Shown piece by piece: positions 45,101 through 54,759 of a DNA stretch of 64,000 nt. Source of the DNA: Lotus japonicus (Eukaryota; Streptophyta; Magnoliopsida; Fabales; Fabaceae); assembly GCF_012489685.1 (NCBI RefSeq), contig NC_080041.1, forward strand, positions 19,283,802 to 19,347,801. The letters run 5' to 3'. Position numbers and translations under genes: made by a program. Within the stretch, counting starts at the first letter, position 1, and each line of letters begins with the position of its first letter. The notes beneath the pieces were generated by a model. That model was not told where the DNA came from. It saw only the letters and a list, made by a program, of their open reading frames with translations, and ran no database searches.

Positions 45101-47010
45101 TTTCCTTTAGCCCCATCTCCAAAGGTGACTGATTTACTGGAGTATTCCTTGAGATTTTCTAGATACTCCTTATTCCCAGTCATGTGTTTTGAGCAGCCAC
45201 TATCAAAATACCAGTCTTCACTTGATGAGACTCTAAAAGATGTGTGTGCTATAAGACATGAAACTTCTCCTTTGGGTACCCAAGCTCTCTTAGATGTCTT
45301 GAGAACCTTCTGGATCTGAGGATATCTGTATAGCTTGAAGCAGTAGGGCTTAATGTGACCAAACCTACCACAATAATGACATCTCCATGGAATTTGAGCA
45401 GTAGCCTTCTGAGTAGTAGGATGTGGAGGCATATGTTGTGACATCGGGCTTGACATCTGATAGTTCTCTGGGTTTTTAAACTCAGAGTTTTCTTTAGCTC
45501 TTACAAACTTCCTTGATGCTTTCTGATTTCCTCTACTCCCAGACTGATAACTGAAACCAATGCCTTTAACACTCTTTCCTTGCTTGCTTGTTTCTTCCAG
45601 AATCTCTTCAAGCATATTAGATCCACTATTCAGCATACGCACTGACTTGTAGGTATTTTCCAGTTTGGCTGTCAATGTAGCTACTTTCTCTTGAAGATCA
45701 GCTATGGTTAACAGAAGCTTGGCTTTTTCAACAGTTTCAACATCCTTTAATTTTGAGTTCCATTTATCCAAATCATCTTGCAGTTTATCAATGGTCTCCC
45801 TTAGGTTTTCATTTTCAGTCTTAACTTGTTTCATCTCATCTTCTTGCTCCTTCAGATGTTTGCAAGTTTCCTTCCATTTAACATGTAAGAGTTTGTAAGT
45901 CTCTTCCAAATCCTCAAATGTCATTTCATCACCACTGGAATCTGAGTCATTGACAGCCCCTGAGAAAGCATTAACCTTGTTGATAGATAATTCTTCCTCA
46001 TCCTCAGTATCTTCATCTGACCATGTCACTACCATGCCTTTCTTCTGTTTCTTCAAGTAGGTTGCACACTCAGATCTAATGTGACCATAACCCTCACATT
46101 CATGACACTGAACACCCTTGTCTTGGCCTGATTTGTCCTCTTCTTTGACCTTTCGCTGGGAATTGTAGGTTTTATAGTTGTCTGACTTAATGTCCTGGAC
46201 ATTTGGCCTAGTCCTTCTGTCTATCTTCCTTAGAGCTCTGTTGAATTTTCTAGCAAGAAGGGCCAGAGCTTCAGATAGATTCTCACTTTCACTATCAGCA
46301 TCATCTCCTTCAGTGGTGTTGGATACAAAAGCAATGCTTTTGGTCTTCTTTTCAGGTTTTTCACCCAACTTTAACTCATAAGTCTGCAGAGAACCAATCA
46401 GCTCATCCACTTTCAAACTGCTGATATCTTGAGCTTCTTCAATAGCAGTGACCTTCATTGCAAACTTGCTGGTTACAGACCTCAAGATTTTCCTCACAAG
46501 CTTTTCATCTGACATAGGTTCTCCTAGAGCAAATGAAGCATTTGACAGATCACGCACACGCATGTGATATTCAGAAATAGTCTCATCTTCTGTCATTGTC
46601 AAGTTCTCAAAACGAGTAGTAAGCATCTGGAGTCTAGACATCCTCACCCTGGTTGTACCTTCATGTGCTGTTTTCAAAATCTCCCAAGCATCTTTGGCAA
46701 CAGTGCAAGTATTAATCAATCTAAACATGTTTTTGTCCACAGCATTGAAGATAGCATTCATTGCTTTTGAGTTTGCCAGAGAAGCTTCTTCTTCAGCACT
46801 TGTCCATTCATCCTCAGGTTTTTCTTCAGGAGTAGATGTACTTCCTTCTGCTTGAGCTTTGACAGGATGCTTCCAGCCTTTGACAACAGCCTTCCAAGTT
46901 TTGATATCAATAGACTTGAGAAAAGCTATCATTCGAACCTTCCAGTAATCATAATTGGAGCCATCCAGGATTGGTGGCCTGTTGATCGATCCTCCCTCCT
47001 TATTGTCCAT
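42169..47010 (-). CDS. Copia gag-pol polyprotein, complete
   Basis: A single 1613-residue frame from the ATG at 47010 (MDNKEGGSINRPPILDG). Gag has the UBN2 domain (YWKVRMIAFL, LQMLTTRFENLTM), a knuckle CHECEGYGHIRSEC near residue 300, a coiled coil near 370-470 and a second knuckle CHYCGRFGHIKPYC near 540. Protease shows WYFDSGCSKHMTG near 600. Integrase has the HHCC region (LWHQRLGHINL, CGECKIGKL) and the core from DLMGPM near 800, including DDYSRFTWIDFM and PQQNGIVERKNRTLQ. RT has [11 protein letters not shown] and YVDD near 1298. RNase H has CDADWAGS and [12 protein letters not shown]. All catalytic motifs are present with no stop. It would be cleaved by its own protease. Strong candidate for an active element. 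Confidence 0.96.
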   Translation of the reverse strand: MDNKEGGSINRPPILDGSNYDYWKVRMIAFLKSIDIKTWKAVVKGWKHPVKAQAEGSTSTPEEKPEDEWTSAEEEASLANSKAMNAIFNAVDKNMFRLINTCTVAKDAWEILKTAHEGTTRVRMSRLQMLTTRFENLTMTEDETISEYHMRVRDLSNASFALGEPMSDEKLVRKILRSVTSKFAMKVTAIEEAQDISSLKVDELIGSLQTYELKLGEKPEKKTKSIAFVSNTTEGDDADSESENLSEALALLARKFNRALRKIDRRTRPNVQDIKSDNYKTYNSQRKVKEEDKSGQDKGVQCHECEGYGHIRSECATYLKKQKKGMVVTWSDEDTEDEEELSINKVNAFSGAVNDSDSSGDEMTFEDLEETYKLLHVKWKETCKHLKEQEDEMKQVKTENENLRETIDKLQDDLDKWNSKLKDVETVEKAKLLLTIADLQEKVATLTAKLENTYKSVRMLNSGSNMLEEILEETSKQGKSVKGIGFSYQSGSRGNQKASRKFVRAKENSEFKNPENYQMSSPMSQHMPPHPTTQKATAQIPWRCHYCGRFGHIKPYCFKLYRYPQIQKVLKTSKRAWVPKGEVSCLIAHTSFRVSSSEDWYFDSGCSKHMTGNKEYLENLKEYSSKSVTFGDGAKGKIKGIGKLVNTGSPSLKPVLLVKGLTANLISISQLCDQDLDVKFSKTECMVTTSDQEIVMRGVRSKDNCYMWISQKKAQVSRCLISKVDELNLWHQRLGHINLKSMQKVISKDAVRGLPKLKIDEEKICGECKIGKLTKTSHAKLQHPTTTKVLELLHMDLMGPMQVESLGGKKYVYVCVDDYSRFTWIDFMKEKSETFDIFRRLCLKLQTEKNCSIVRIRSDHGREFENSKFYDFCDSEGISHEFSAPITPQQNGIVERKNRTLQESTRVMLHARKISNKFWAEAMNTACYIHNRVTIRAGTTVTLYELWKGRKPTVKHFHIFGSKCYILADREQRRKLDPKSDEGIFMGYSTNSKAYRVYNSRTKVMMESVNVSIDDQPNEREDTGATEDDDGPHVTADVPTIDLDIESETSSDEQDHQMTPANKAPSIRIQKNHPQENIIGDLKEGVTTRARSYIAHECFISKVEPKNVKEALTDEYWINAMQEELDQFRRNEVWDLIPRPEGVNIIGTKWIFKNKSDENGVVTRNKARLVAQGYTQIDGVDFDETFAPVARLESIRLLLGVACLLKFRLFQMDVKSAFLNGYLNEEVYVEQPKGFTDPHHPEHVYKLKKALYGLKQAPRAWYERLTEFLVSNGYCKGGIDKTLFVKNERGKLMIAQIYVDDIVFGGMSNSMVEHFVQQMKSEFEMSLVGELNYFLGLQIKQMEDSMFISQSKYARGIVKKFGLEKSGHKRTPAATHIKLSKDNQGEDVDQSLYRSMIGSLLYLTASRPDITFAVGACARYQAAPKTSHLLQVKRIIKYINGTCDYGILYTNDTNSSLVGYCDADWAGSADDRKSTSGGCFFFGNNLISWFSKKQNCVSLSTAEAEYIAAGSSCTQLIWMKQMLKEYEVEQDVMTLYCDNLSAINIAKNPIQHSRTKHIDIRHHFIRELVEDKIVTLEHVPTERQLADIFTKPLDAATFDKLRGNLGICLFEEA

Positions 47011-47062
47011 GAGATCAAGAAACTATCTCCCTGGAGCTCACCCACACAGAACAGGGGTGCCT

Positions 47063-47074
47063 GCTCTGATGCCA
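47063..47074 (-). other. PBS of the young copia
   Basis: TGGCATCAGAGC on the - strand, two bases inside the 5' LTR; matches initiator tRNA-Met with one change from the usual TGGTATCAGAGC. Confidence 0.88.
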
Positions 47075-47076
47075 AT

Positions 47077-47958
47077 TGAAATTCTAGATCCCTTAGAACA
47101 AATGTCCTGCACGATGCTGGGACAATCGATTAGAACATCATACAACTGAAAGACCTGAACACGAAACAACAAACAACTAAAAGGAAACAAGACACAGGAA
47201 GTTGTTAACCCAGTTCGGTGAAACTACACCTACGTCTGGTTAGCTTTCGCCCAATGAAAAGGAATTCCACTATCTCAAGAACTAGGTATTACAGACCCAC
47301 ATGAACACATCAAGTTCATTGTTCTTAACCTATTCTACCCAGTGGTATTCTACTTAGAACCACAGCCTAAGTATGAGAGCCCCTCTCACTTTTCCTCAAT
47401 CACTGCCACAGTGATTGGTGAACAACAATAACACAGAGTTTGTTTGACACTCAAACACAACACAGAACTCAGTCTCACTTTATAGAATCAGTGAGCAAGA
47501 CGAGTTCACAACTAACAAAGACAAAGAACAACTTACACTCTTAAGAACACTTGATCTTCAAGGTAATTCTCTCGATCACCTCAAGCTTCAGGTCTTTGTC
47601 AATATATATACTTCAGCTGAGGCGGCTAGGGTTTATTTGGGCTGAAGAACACTTTGATCCAACTCATATCAGCAGAGAATCTTTCAAGATCTGATATGAG
47701 TGATCAACAAGTAAAAATAGAAACAAATCTTTTTAATCACAGATTTGCTTCAACAATTACAACCCGCAACTGGCTCCCAACACACAGTTACTTGACCTTC
47801 AAGTAAGCACAGATCATACCATAAAGCATAACCACAAGGGACCCACTTGCATGCCAGCAGGGGCGGATGTCCTGGCCTTCATCAAGGCAGATGTCACAAC
47901 ATCGGCTAGGACATCAGGTTGTTTTTTTTACAAAATTGATGACAACAAAGGAACAACA
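47077..47958 (-). repeat. 5' LTR of the young copia
   Basis: 882 bp. Line-by-line reading shows no difference from the copy at 38855-39736. Confidence 0.93.
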
Positions 47959-47963
47959 CTCTG

Positions 47964-48012
47964 CCTTGGCCAATTCCTGAACATTTTTCAATTTCAATTA
48001 TGCTTCAGTTTC
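47964..48012 (-). pseudogene. MIC60-like exon fragment, 5' part
   Basis: Begins after an acceptor-like TTTGCAG (exon start 48012) and reads toward KLKNVQELAKAEF, continuing beyond the copia at 38854. An in-frame TAA at 47998-48000 breaks it before that stretch. It is a relic of a gene piece carried by the Helitron. Confidence 0.62.
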
Positions 48013-48210
48013 CTGCAAATATGAAAGATGAACTTAACCTTAACAACAAATATATAATATAAACTAAGAGAAGTAACAGTAGCCATACAGAGAAAGGGAA
48101 AAAACGCTAGTAAATCACTCAATTGCAGAAGTGCAGAATTATAACAGTGGAAAAAGAAACTTGGAGTTTGTTTTCTGATATTCTTGGACAAAAACTTAGC
48201 CTAATCTCAC

Positions 48211-48370
48211 CTAGCTTAGATCCAAAATATTGTTAAGAAGGCGGAGCAGGGCAGTTGAGCATTTACTTATTTGGGTAATAGTTGAATATTGTTCATTTTT
48301 TAGACAATCATCAGATATAAGGATGTCAAGCAACCCAATTACTGCTGCCATAGGTGTCCTCAGTTCATCA
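48211..48370 (-). pseudogene. Histidine kinase HK1-like exon, active-site His replaced
   Basis: A 160-base exon between a TTACAG acceptor and a GTGAGA donor on the - strand. It encodes DELRTPMAAVIGLLDILIS and LLRLLNNILDLS, the phosphoacceptor (HisKA) helix of the plant osmosensor kinase AHK1/HK1. The codon that should be the phosphorylated His in SHELRTP reads GAT (Asp), and the codon before the donor is TAG where Lys is expected. Both changes show that the fragment is not a working kinase. It lies about 200 bases from the MIC60-like piece, inside the Helitron. No other kinase exon was found nearby. Confidence 0.75.
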
Positions 48371-48860
48371 CTGTAAGTAACACAAGAAAAAGAAAACCAT
48401 GAAGCACATTTGTTAACGCTCAGATGAAATATCATATTAAATGGAAAGATAGAGTAGTTTATGTCCAGCTTTATGAACAGGCTCTAGTTTATAGCCAATT
48501 AGTCAAGATGTTTCAAACTCAACCAGTTTTTTTGAAATCATAAAATATGTAAATTTAGTTTCTCAGATTCCTTCAAGGCTCAAGCCATTGATCAGCTGAT
48601 GGATAAATTTTTCTTTGTTCTCTATATTACATGTTAGATCATAAATTGGATAAAGCAATGGTTCAAGGAAAATCTAGTGGTAGCGATTCACCTTTTACTA
48701 CCTATTCATAATACATATTAGAATCACAGATCCCTTAGGCAATGCACCAATCATAGTTTTAGGTAATATCTATACTCCATAGTGAAAAGTGAGCTTTTGT
48801 AATCAAAATTGAAATTATAATTTGCTTGACCAACTTTAGTTCTAAAAAAATCTCTCGTTA

Positions 48861-49479
48861 CCTTTGGTGGAGGAGGAGAGGGAGGACATACTGTTGAAGC
48901 TGATATTTTCTTCTCGACAGACTGGTGCCAACATTCCATCATCTACATTCGATCACAAAGTTTGTGTTAATGACTATGCTCCTTGGTAATATGTACAGAA
49001 AGCATACAAACTGAACAAATAAAAACATACATATCACCATTTGACATATCAAAATCCAATTCCAAAATCAAAAATCCGAAGAAAGAATTCAAAAGAAAAA
49101 TAAATACCTGCCCAATGGTTCGGGAACCCCTAAATCCTGTCTGCTTCCCTTTTATCTTTAGACCATACACCCATTGCATTGCATTGTTCCTGCACCAGAT
49201 AAAAAAATTGTTTGTTTCACACTTATCCCAATTGACAATGCAACTAAGATTTGAAATTTTGTACTAACAACGCATGGGGGAAGAAAATTGACCATTGATA
49301 ATCACCAAATTTGGAACTGATGGGGTGGTGGAAATAATGGCATCGCATTGATGAATCTGGAGCTCGCATCTGCAGGTGAAGGGTCTCGTTGGTCTCTTCG
49401 ACCTCTCAACCTCATCGAGAACAAACCATATGTAAACATGTAAAGAGAATGAATTTGAACCTGGCAACCAATGGTTCAA
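48861..49479 (-). pseudogene. Exon-like pieces of unnamed genes in the Helitron
   Basis: Three stretches have splice-like borders on the - strand. At 48861-48942, GTAG|ATGATGGAATG runs to CCACCAAAG|GTAACG. At about 49109-49192, a piece ends CATTGGGCAG|GTATTT and contains MQWVYGLKIKGKQTG. A third at about 49264-49440 contains DEVERSKRPTRPF. I recognise none of them. They look like further captured fragments next to the HK1-like exon. Confidence 0.35.
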
Positions 49480-50059
49480 TTTATAAGCACAAAAAAGCTA
49501 CAGATATAAAGATAGTGAATCCAGCAATATTGGCAGTGCATCAAATCAACCAACCTGTAAAGAAGAATTAAGAGCTGGCTTTCTGATCTAGGGTGGGTGT
49601 AGATCATAGATCATAGATGGAGAGTTACATCGAAGCTTGAACCGTGCAAAGGAAATATGTAAACTTTCGATGTTATAGCTTCCAGATTTATGCAAAAATC
49701 CAGCAAAGGGATACAAGAAGGACGACCTAGAGAAGAGTAGAGTACATGGGGCGTATGCAATAGCTAGGGTAGCAGAACTACGATTTGCAAGTGCAAAAGG
49801 GGGATGAGGTGAGATGATGTAGATGATGTTCAGAGAGGGGTTCTGGCCGGCTACAACGTAGACGATGGTGATACAGGAAGGGATAGTACAGAGGTAGGTA
49901 GCAGAAGTCTATTCACAAGAGCAAAAAGGGAAGAAAGGTGATAGGGTTCATATCTGCTAACCCTATCAAAACCAATGCAGCCCAAATTTGAAGTAGGCCC
50001 AAATATCTGGCAAGTGCAACCAAAAAAAAAAAGATGCGCATGAACAGTGAAATGGGATT
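49480..50059. other. Helitron 5' subterminal region
   Basis: No gene seen. A poly-A run is at about 50022-50031 and TTTCACTGTTCATGCGC (- strand) lies near the 5' end. Confidence 0.4.
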
Positions 50060-50079
50060 CTAAAATTTAAGTTAGTAGA
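50060..50079 (-). other. Candidate Helitron 5' terminus
   Basis: On the - strand the end reads TCTACTAACTTAAATTTTAG, preceded by A at 50080. The TC start and the CTACTA-like beginning fit Helitron 5' ends of the Arabidopsis type. Less certain than the hairpin end. Confidence 0.5.
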
Positions 50080-50450
50080 TCTAGTGCTCCAGTTCCACAT
50101 AAGCTATGTAAGTGTAAAGACATAGATCTCAGTGAAACATCAAATTAGATTGTGTGACACAGAAGAATGGATTGGAGTTTGGCAATAGAAGAGGATAACA
50201 TGGTTCACAAGAAGGTGCAAGATACATGGGAGAAGCAGAACAGAGAATATCCACAGTAAATTTTACATACACAAACCACAACTTTTTCAAATTTGAGCTT
50301 GCTTTTGGAATTAATTGCTTGCATATGCTATAGTTAATTAAATACAGACATGAGATGACAACTTAATTCTTTTTTTTTTTTGAAGGAGACATCTTTATTC
50401 ATTGATTCTAAGAAAGTGGCAACTCCATCTATGAAGCAAAACATCATTTG
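50080..50450. other. Downstream DNA of UGT-C with a UGT micro-relic
   Basis: Contains the UGT-C 3' UTR at about 50390-50450. A 23-base + strand match to the UGT C-terminal coding region (ATGGTTCACAAGAAGGTGCA, about 50200-50225) suggests a scrap of another family member. Confidence 0.4.
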
Positions 50451-51854
50451 CTAGCTGCTAATCATGTCATCAATAAGTCTCCTAACAGAAATGAATGAAG
50501 ATCCACCACTAAGGACAGCTTTCCTAGCCATCTCCTTCATCTCTTGCACCTTCTTGTACACCATACTATCTCTTTCCATGAAGTGTTTCAGCCCTTTTTC
50601 TATTTCCTCTGCCATCACAAGAGCACTACCTTCTCTGTAATCCACTCTAAGCTCCACAGCTAATCCCCATTCCCTAACCATCCTAAAAGCATTAAGCTGT
50701 TGTTCTGCATAGATAGGCCATGTCAATATTGGTACCCCAAACCACAAGCTTTCCAAGATGGAATTCCAACCACAATGAGAGACAAACCCACCAATGGCTC
50801 TGTGGGCCAAAACATCTACCTGGGGTGCCCATGATCCACATAGCATTCCCCTACCTTCCAGTTCCATCCATTCTAAGAACCCTTCTGGTAAAGTCTTCTC
50901 TTCATTGTCATTGGTTGGTGGAGAACGCAAAGCCCACAAGAACCTAACCCCACTATGTTGAAGTCCTAGTGCTATTTCTCTTGTTTGAGATGGATCAAAG
51001 CTTCCCCTGCTCCCAAAACAGAGAAAAACAACAGAGGAATCTGGCTGCTCATCTAGCCATTTCATTATAAGGTCATGCTGAGCTTGTTCTAAATTTGGGT
51101 TTGGATGACACTTGTGATTGATCAAAGGACCAACAGCATAGATTGGAGGGGTTTGTGCATCAGTTAATGCATCTATAGCATACCGCTCCAACTCTGAAAG
51201 AGTGTTGATGATAATTCCTTTGGTTTCTGTGAACTTCTTAGCAAAATTGCAGCAACCAACAACTCCTTCTTCATCTCTTGTATAAAAAGGACCAGGCATA
51301 ACACTTGAAGGAACAGGACTGGGAAAACCAGGAACACACATCTCAGGATCAGAATATCTCAACAAATCTTCAATTTGAAGTTTCTGTAGGTGTAGAAGGA
51401 GGATCAAAAATCCTGCATTTGATGGGTTGAACAAATAAGAAGGGATACCCAGGTCCTTTCCCACATCAACCATGGGAGCACAAAGGAAATCTAGGACAAG
51501 CCCAACAACTGTGTTTGAATGAGAGTTAAGATAAGATGATAAAATGTTTTGCAAAGTGGATTTTACATGGGGTTTGATCCCCTCCATGAAGTTCCAGAGG
51601 GAGGATGCAGTAGCTGGTTGATTCTGAGGTGGTTTTACTTCAGGGAGATCAATGATTTGAATCTGAGGTTGTGAGGCTAAAACTGATCTGATGTATGAGC
51701 CTGAAAAGGGAGTGCCAGGGTGCTTAATGTTGAGGAGTGTGATGGAAAGATGGTTATCAGTGTTGATAAGGAGTTTTGCAAATTCCAAGGCTGAGTTTAA
51801 ATGGCCAATCCATGGTGAGGGAATAAAGATCAGTGTCTTCTTCATCTCAACCAT
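50451..51854 (-). CDS. UGT71: UDP-glycosyltransferase UGT-C, UGT71G1-like
   Basis: An intronless 467-residue family 1 glycosyltransferase starting at the ATG at 51854 (MVEMKKTLIFIPSP). Catalytic His18 (WIGHLNSALEF) and the Asp in VLDFLCAP are present. The PSPG box (WAPQVDVLAHRAIGGF, HCGWNS) ends in the normal Gln (YAEQ), pointing to UDP-glucose as donor. A Ser precedes the box (CGSWAPQ) where UGT-A and UGT-B have none. The C-terminal helices end LIDDMISS. Strongly similar to UGT-B, and the 3' UTR is shared with UGT-A. A cytosolic glucosyltransferase on flavonoid, isoflavonoid or triterpenoid aglycones is the family expectation; the acceptor is unknown. Confidence 0.94.
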   Translation of the reverse strand: MVEMKKTLIFIPSPWIGHLNSALEFAKLLINTDNHLSITLLNIKHPGTPFSGSYIRSVLASQPQIQIIDLPEVKPPQNQPATASSLWNFMEGIKPHVKSTLQNILSSYLNSHSNTVVGLVLDFLCAPMVDVGKDLGIPSYLFNPSNAGFLILLLHLQKLQIEDLLRYSDPEMCVPGFPSPVPSSVMPGPFYTRDEEGVVGCCNFAKKFTETKGIIINTLSELERYAIDALTDAQTPPIYAVGPLINHKCHPNPNLEQAQHDLIMKWLDEQPDSSVVFLCFGSRGSFDPSQTREIALGLQHSGVRFLWALRSPPTNDNEEKTLPEGFLEWMELEGRGMLCGSWAPQVDVLAHRAIGGFVSHCGWNSILESLWFGVPILTWPIYAEQQLNAFRMVREWGLAVELRVDYREGSALVMAEEIEKGLKHFMERDSMVYKKVQEMKEMARKAVLSGGSSFISVRRLIDDMISS

Positions 51855-52954
51855 TCTTCCCTATGGTTTTTATTTTTTGGTGTAGTAGAGACTGGAAACT
51901 GGAGTTTGGTGCTCTGTTTCACTGAAGCCTCTTAGATTTGGCACTTAGCGAGTTTGCCTTGTAATCTTCAACTTCAATTGGTGTTTTATAACACAAATCA
52001 ACAACAATGACAAGGAAATGGACACTAATAAACTAATTCTTAGGATCTGATCCATTGAATACACTAAGCATGCAAGACAATTCAGCTAAAGACAACAAAG
52101 TAAAAACAAAAAATAAGTGGGAAAAGAATGTATTTTCCCCTCACACTTACGTATGCAGTTTCCAGCACCATTCCTGCCACACCGTTGTGAACCACAAATA
52201 TTATAAATATTATATTAATAAAAATAAGTAAAAATTAATATTATATTTTTAAGATAATAAATAACTTGGGTTAATACAAATGTTTAAAGTGATAATAATT
52301 TTAATATTAATATTATATAGGTATTAATGTGAAAATAATGTAATGTTAAATATAAAAATAATTATACAAGTATGTCATTTTATGTCATTCTATAATTTCA
52401 GCTTGTTTAACAACTAGTTTTACCAAACATTTTTGTTTCAATCACGTAGTTTTTCAGCTTTCAGCTATCAGCTAGCTTATGAGCTTTCAGCTATCACCTA
52501 GCTTATAAGCTATCAGCTAGCTTTTCAGCTTTCAGCTAGCTTATCAGCTAAACATGTCAAACATAGCCTAAATAGGCCTTGAATACAAATGTATTGTGTA
52601 CGACTCCGTGATTATGGTCCCCCAACTTTATTTTTCTCAGTATTGGTCCCTCTAGTTCAGTAATTATACAACCGCATTAGAATAATATGATCACTGCTAT
52701 CTTTAATATGAATCAAACAAGATGTCTATCATATTCATTGCTCATTGCATATTTGCATTAGAATAATTTGAAGTTTCTGAAAGTGGAAAGAAAAAGGAAA
52801 AATATATTCTTGCAGCTGCAGTACTAAGCTAAAGGATAGCATTGAGAAGCCCTTCTGAGCCTATCAGTAAAAGTAATCCTTGAACCAGTACAATCAAGTT
52901 CTTAACAGTGCAGCATTTCACAGAATCTTGTTAGGTATCTGTAACTCAGAAAGG
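51855..52954. repeat. Intergenic DNA with an AGCT-rich tandem repeat
   Basis: No gene. At about 52448-52555 the words CAGCTTTCAGCTATCAGCTAG and CTTATCAGCT recur about six times, as in transposon subterminal DNA. GGCCTATTTAGGCTATGTTTG (- strand) nearby could be an element end. The rest is AT-rich. Confidence 0.5.
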
Positions 52955-54759
52955 TTAGTTTTTCAACTTCCTTGCTATTTCAGCAATGTATTTACCCTGG
53001 TAGAAGGCCTGCTGCAATTCTAGCTCTGTAGGTTGCCGAGATCCGTCTCCGGCAAAAGTTCCAGCACCATATGCGGAGCCTCCTTTCACCTCATCCATCT
53101 CAAACATGCCAGTTCCAAAGGTATATCCAAGGGGAACAAAAAGCATGCCATGATGAGCTAATTGTGTTATAGTAGTCAATCTGCAAACATGACACAAAGT
53201 ATATATCTTTGGCTATGCATTCTGTAACAATGTCTACAATAACAATTGTGCATGGAGTGAAAAGCAAATGAGAGTAGCTTCTGCAGGTGATAATCGATTC
53301 TAGATGTCGCATGAGCTGATCCAACATGAAGATAAGGAGGAAACTGAAAACTAAAACCAAGCAGCCATAGGCTAATAGAATTAAACCACCAGATGAGAGT
53401 TATATAATATTTCATACCGGTTATGAAAGCAATATCTCGCAAAAGCTTGCCTAAGTAAATTTTGTTCCATATGCTTGCATAGTCAGTCTTAAAAGCCCGA
53501 ATAAAAGAAGACAGTTGTGTTGGACTTTCGGCAGCCAATGTAAAACTGACTAGTATCTAAATAAGAATCAGCAATCCATATAGCCGACTTCACTTATGTG
53601 TGATGAACAATAAGAATTGCATGGAGGATGGGTCCAATTTTTATATTTTGATTATTATGACAGAAAAGAGGTTTGTCTCTTTTCATGTTAAATTGAGACG
53701 AACCAAAAGAAACTTTATGTGACTAAAATCAAAAGGGATACTCACGCCGAAAGTTCCTGGCCTCCCCCATAAAAACCAGTACTCCAAAAGACTCCAGCTG
53801 GTTTGCCTGCGAGTGCTTGGGATGCCCATAACCCAGAAGAGGCATCAAAGAAGGCCTTGAGCTGGCTTGGCATCATGCCGAAACGCGAAGGAAAACCAAA
53901 TATAATACCATCAGCCTCCGGAAGTTGTTCTGGCCTGATATCTGGTACATCATCTGGTCTAGAAGGGGCCTTCATCTTTTCCAAAATTCGGTCCGAAAGC
54001 GTCTCAGGAACCTGTTTTAAGCAAACAAACTAGTACTGAGCTTAAAGTGATCCTAAATGATAAGGTATCCAAATATTTCCTAGACACTTGCACATTCTAA
54101 CTGAATTGGAAAACTACCTGCCAGAGTGTTGCTTCAACACCTTCAACTGCAGCAGCCCCTCTGTGCACTTCTCTAGCCATAGTATCCACATGTCCATACA
54201 AGGAGTAATAGCTGCAGACATTGATGTGATACAAAAAATTCATAATACCATTTAAAGGAATGGTATATGGCCCGAAAAATTTCTCGCACGCTTTGCACAA
54301 ACAAACAAACAAAAAAAAGATTTGGGTTCCCTACAGTTAGGGAAATCTCGCATTCACGCAATCAACCATTTTTAGCCATCTAATCTTGATCAGATGATTC
54401 ACAATATAAGTTGTAATAAGTAACTTGGATAACTCGGATTGAACGGTTAAAAATGATTGATGCGGGATTCCCGTGACCCGGTGACCGCAAGGAATCCAAA
54501 TCCCGGAAAAACTTTCAATCAGCATGCTTGGTAGTTTATAAAAAAATATAAATAATACAAATCATGTTCAGCCATGTGTCTGCTTGCGGTTTCATCCTGG
54601 CGTTTTCTGTAAAGCTCAGCAGTTTTGAACCATAAAATGCAAATTTCTTAGTTCATTATTCATTTTGGTTAGTGTTTGGGTTGTAGTATCTGCACCTTGC
54701 AAGAAGAGGAGTAGTTGGAAATATACTTACACAATGTAGACCTTGGTGGTAGTAGCCAT
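52955..54759 (-). CDS. FQR1: NAD(P)H:quinone oxidoreductase, FQR1/WrbA-like, four exons
   Basis: Four exons on the - strand, joined by eye: 54759-54731, 54211-54118, 54011-53746 and 53180-52955. All introns are GT-AG and phases agree, giving 204 residues, the length of Arabidopsis FQR1. The flavodoxin-like fold is clear: the FMN-binding start [13 protein letters not shown], then [56 protein letters not shown] and [17 protein letters not shown]. It reduces quinones by two electrons with NAD(P)H, avoiding semiquinone radicals, probably at the plasma membrane. Arabidopsis FQR1 is auxin-induced; regulation here is not visible. The upstream exon-intron structure of the 5' UTR was not resolved. This is the best-supported intact host gene besides the UGTs. 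Confidence 0.95.

Larger units (their letters stand above)
38855..47958 (-). mobile_element. Intact young Sirevirus-like copia, 9104 bp
   Basis: LTRs at 38855-39736 and 47077-47958 are both 882 bp and appear identical on reading. TSD CTCTG lies at 38850-38854 and 47959-47963. On the - strand the order is 5' LTR, PBS TGGCATCAGAGC (47063-47074), gag-pol (47010-42169), third ORF (41943-40204), several CCCCCT-type purine tracts, PPT ACAAAGGGGGAGAT (39737-39750) and 3' LTR. Both ORFs are open. This is the youngest well-defined insertion in the window and could be mobile. Confidence 0.95.
36311..50079 (-). mobile_element. Non-autonomous Helitron with captured gene pieces and a nested copia
   Basis: Read on the - strand, the element starts TCTACTAACTTAAATTTTAG (5' end at 50079) after an A. 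It ends with hairpin CCGTGC/GCACGG, some 8 bases, then CTAG before a T (3' end at 36311). TC...CTAG ends between A and T with a subterminal hairpin define Helitrons. Without the 9.1-kb copia and its duplication, the body is about 4.66 kb. It has no Rep/helicase ORF, so it would depend on other Helitrons. Inside are exon-like pieces of several host genes in a row, each broken, as is typical of gene-capturing Helitrons. The 5' end is the weaker of the two calls. Confidence 0.6.

Noticed and set aside
50200..50225. Possible + strand UGT C-terminal exon
   Set aside because: Only about 23 matching bases; noted as a scrap, not annotated as a gene.
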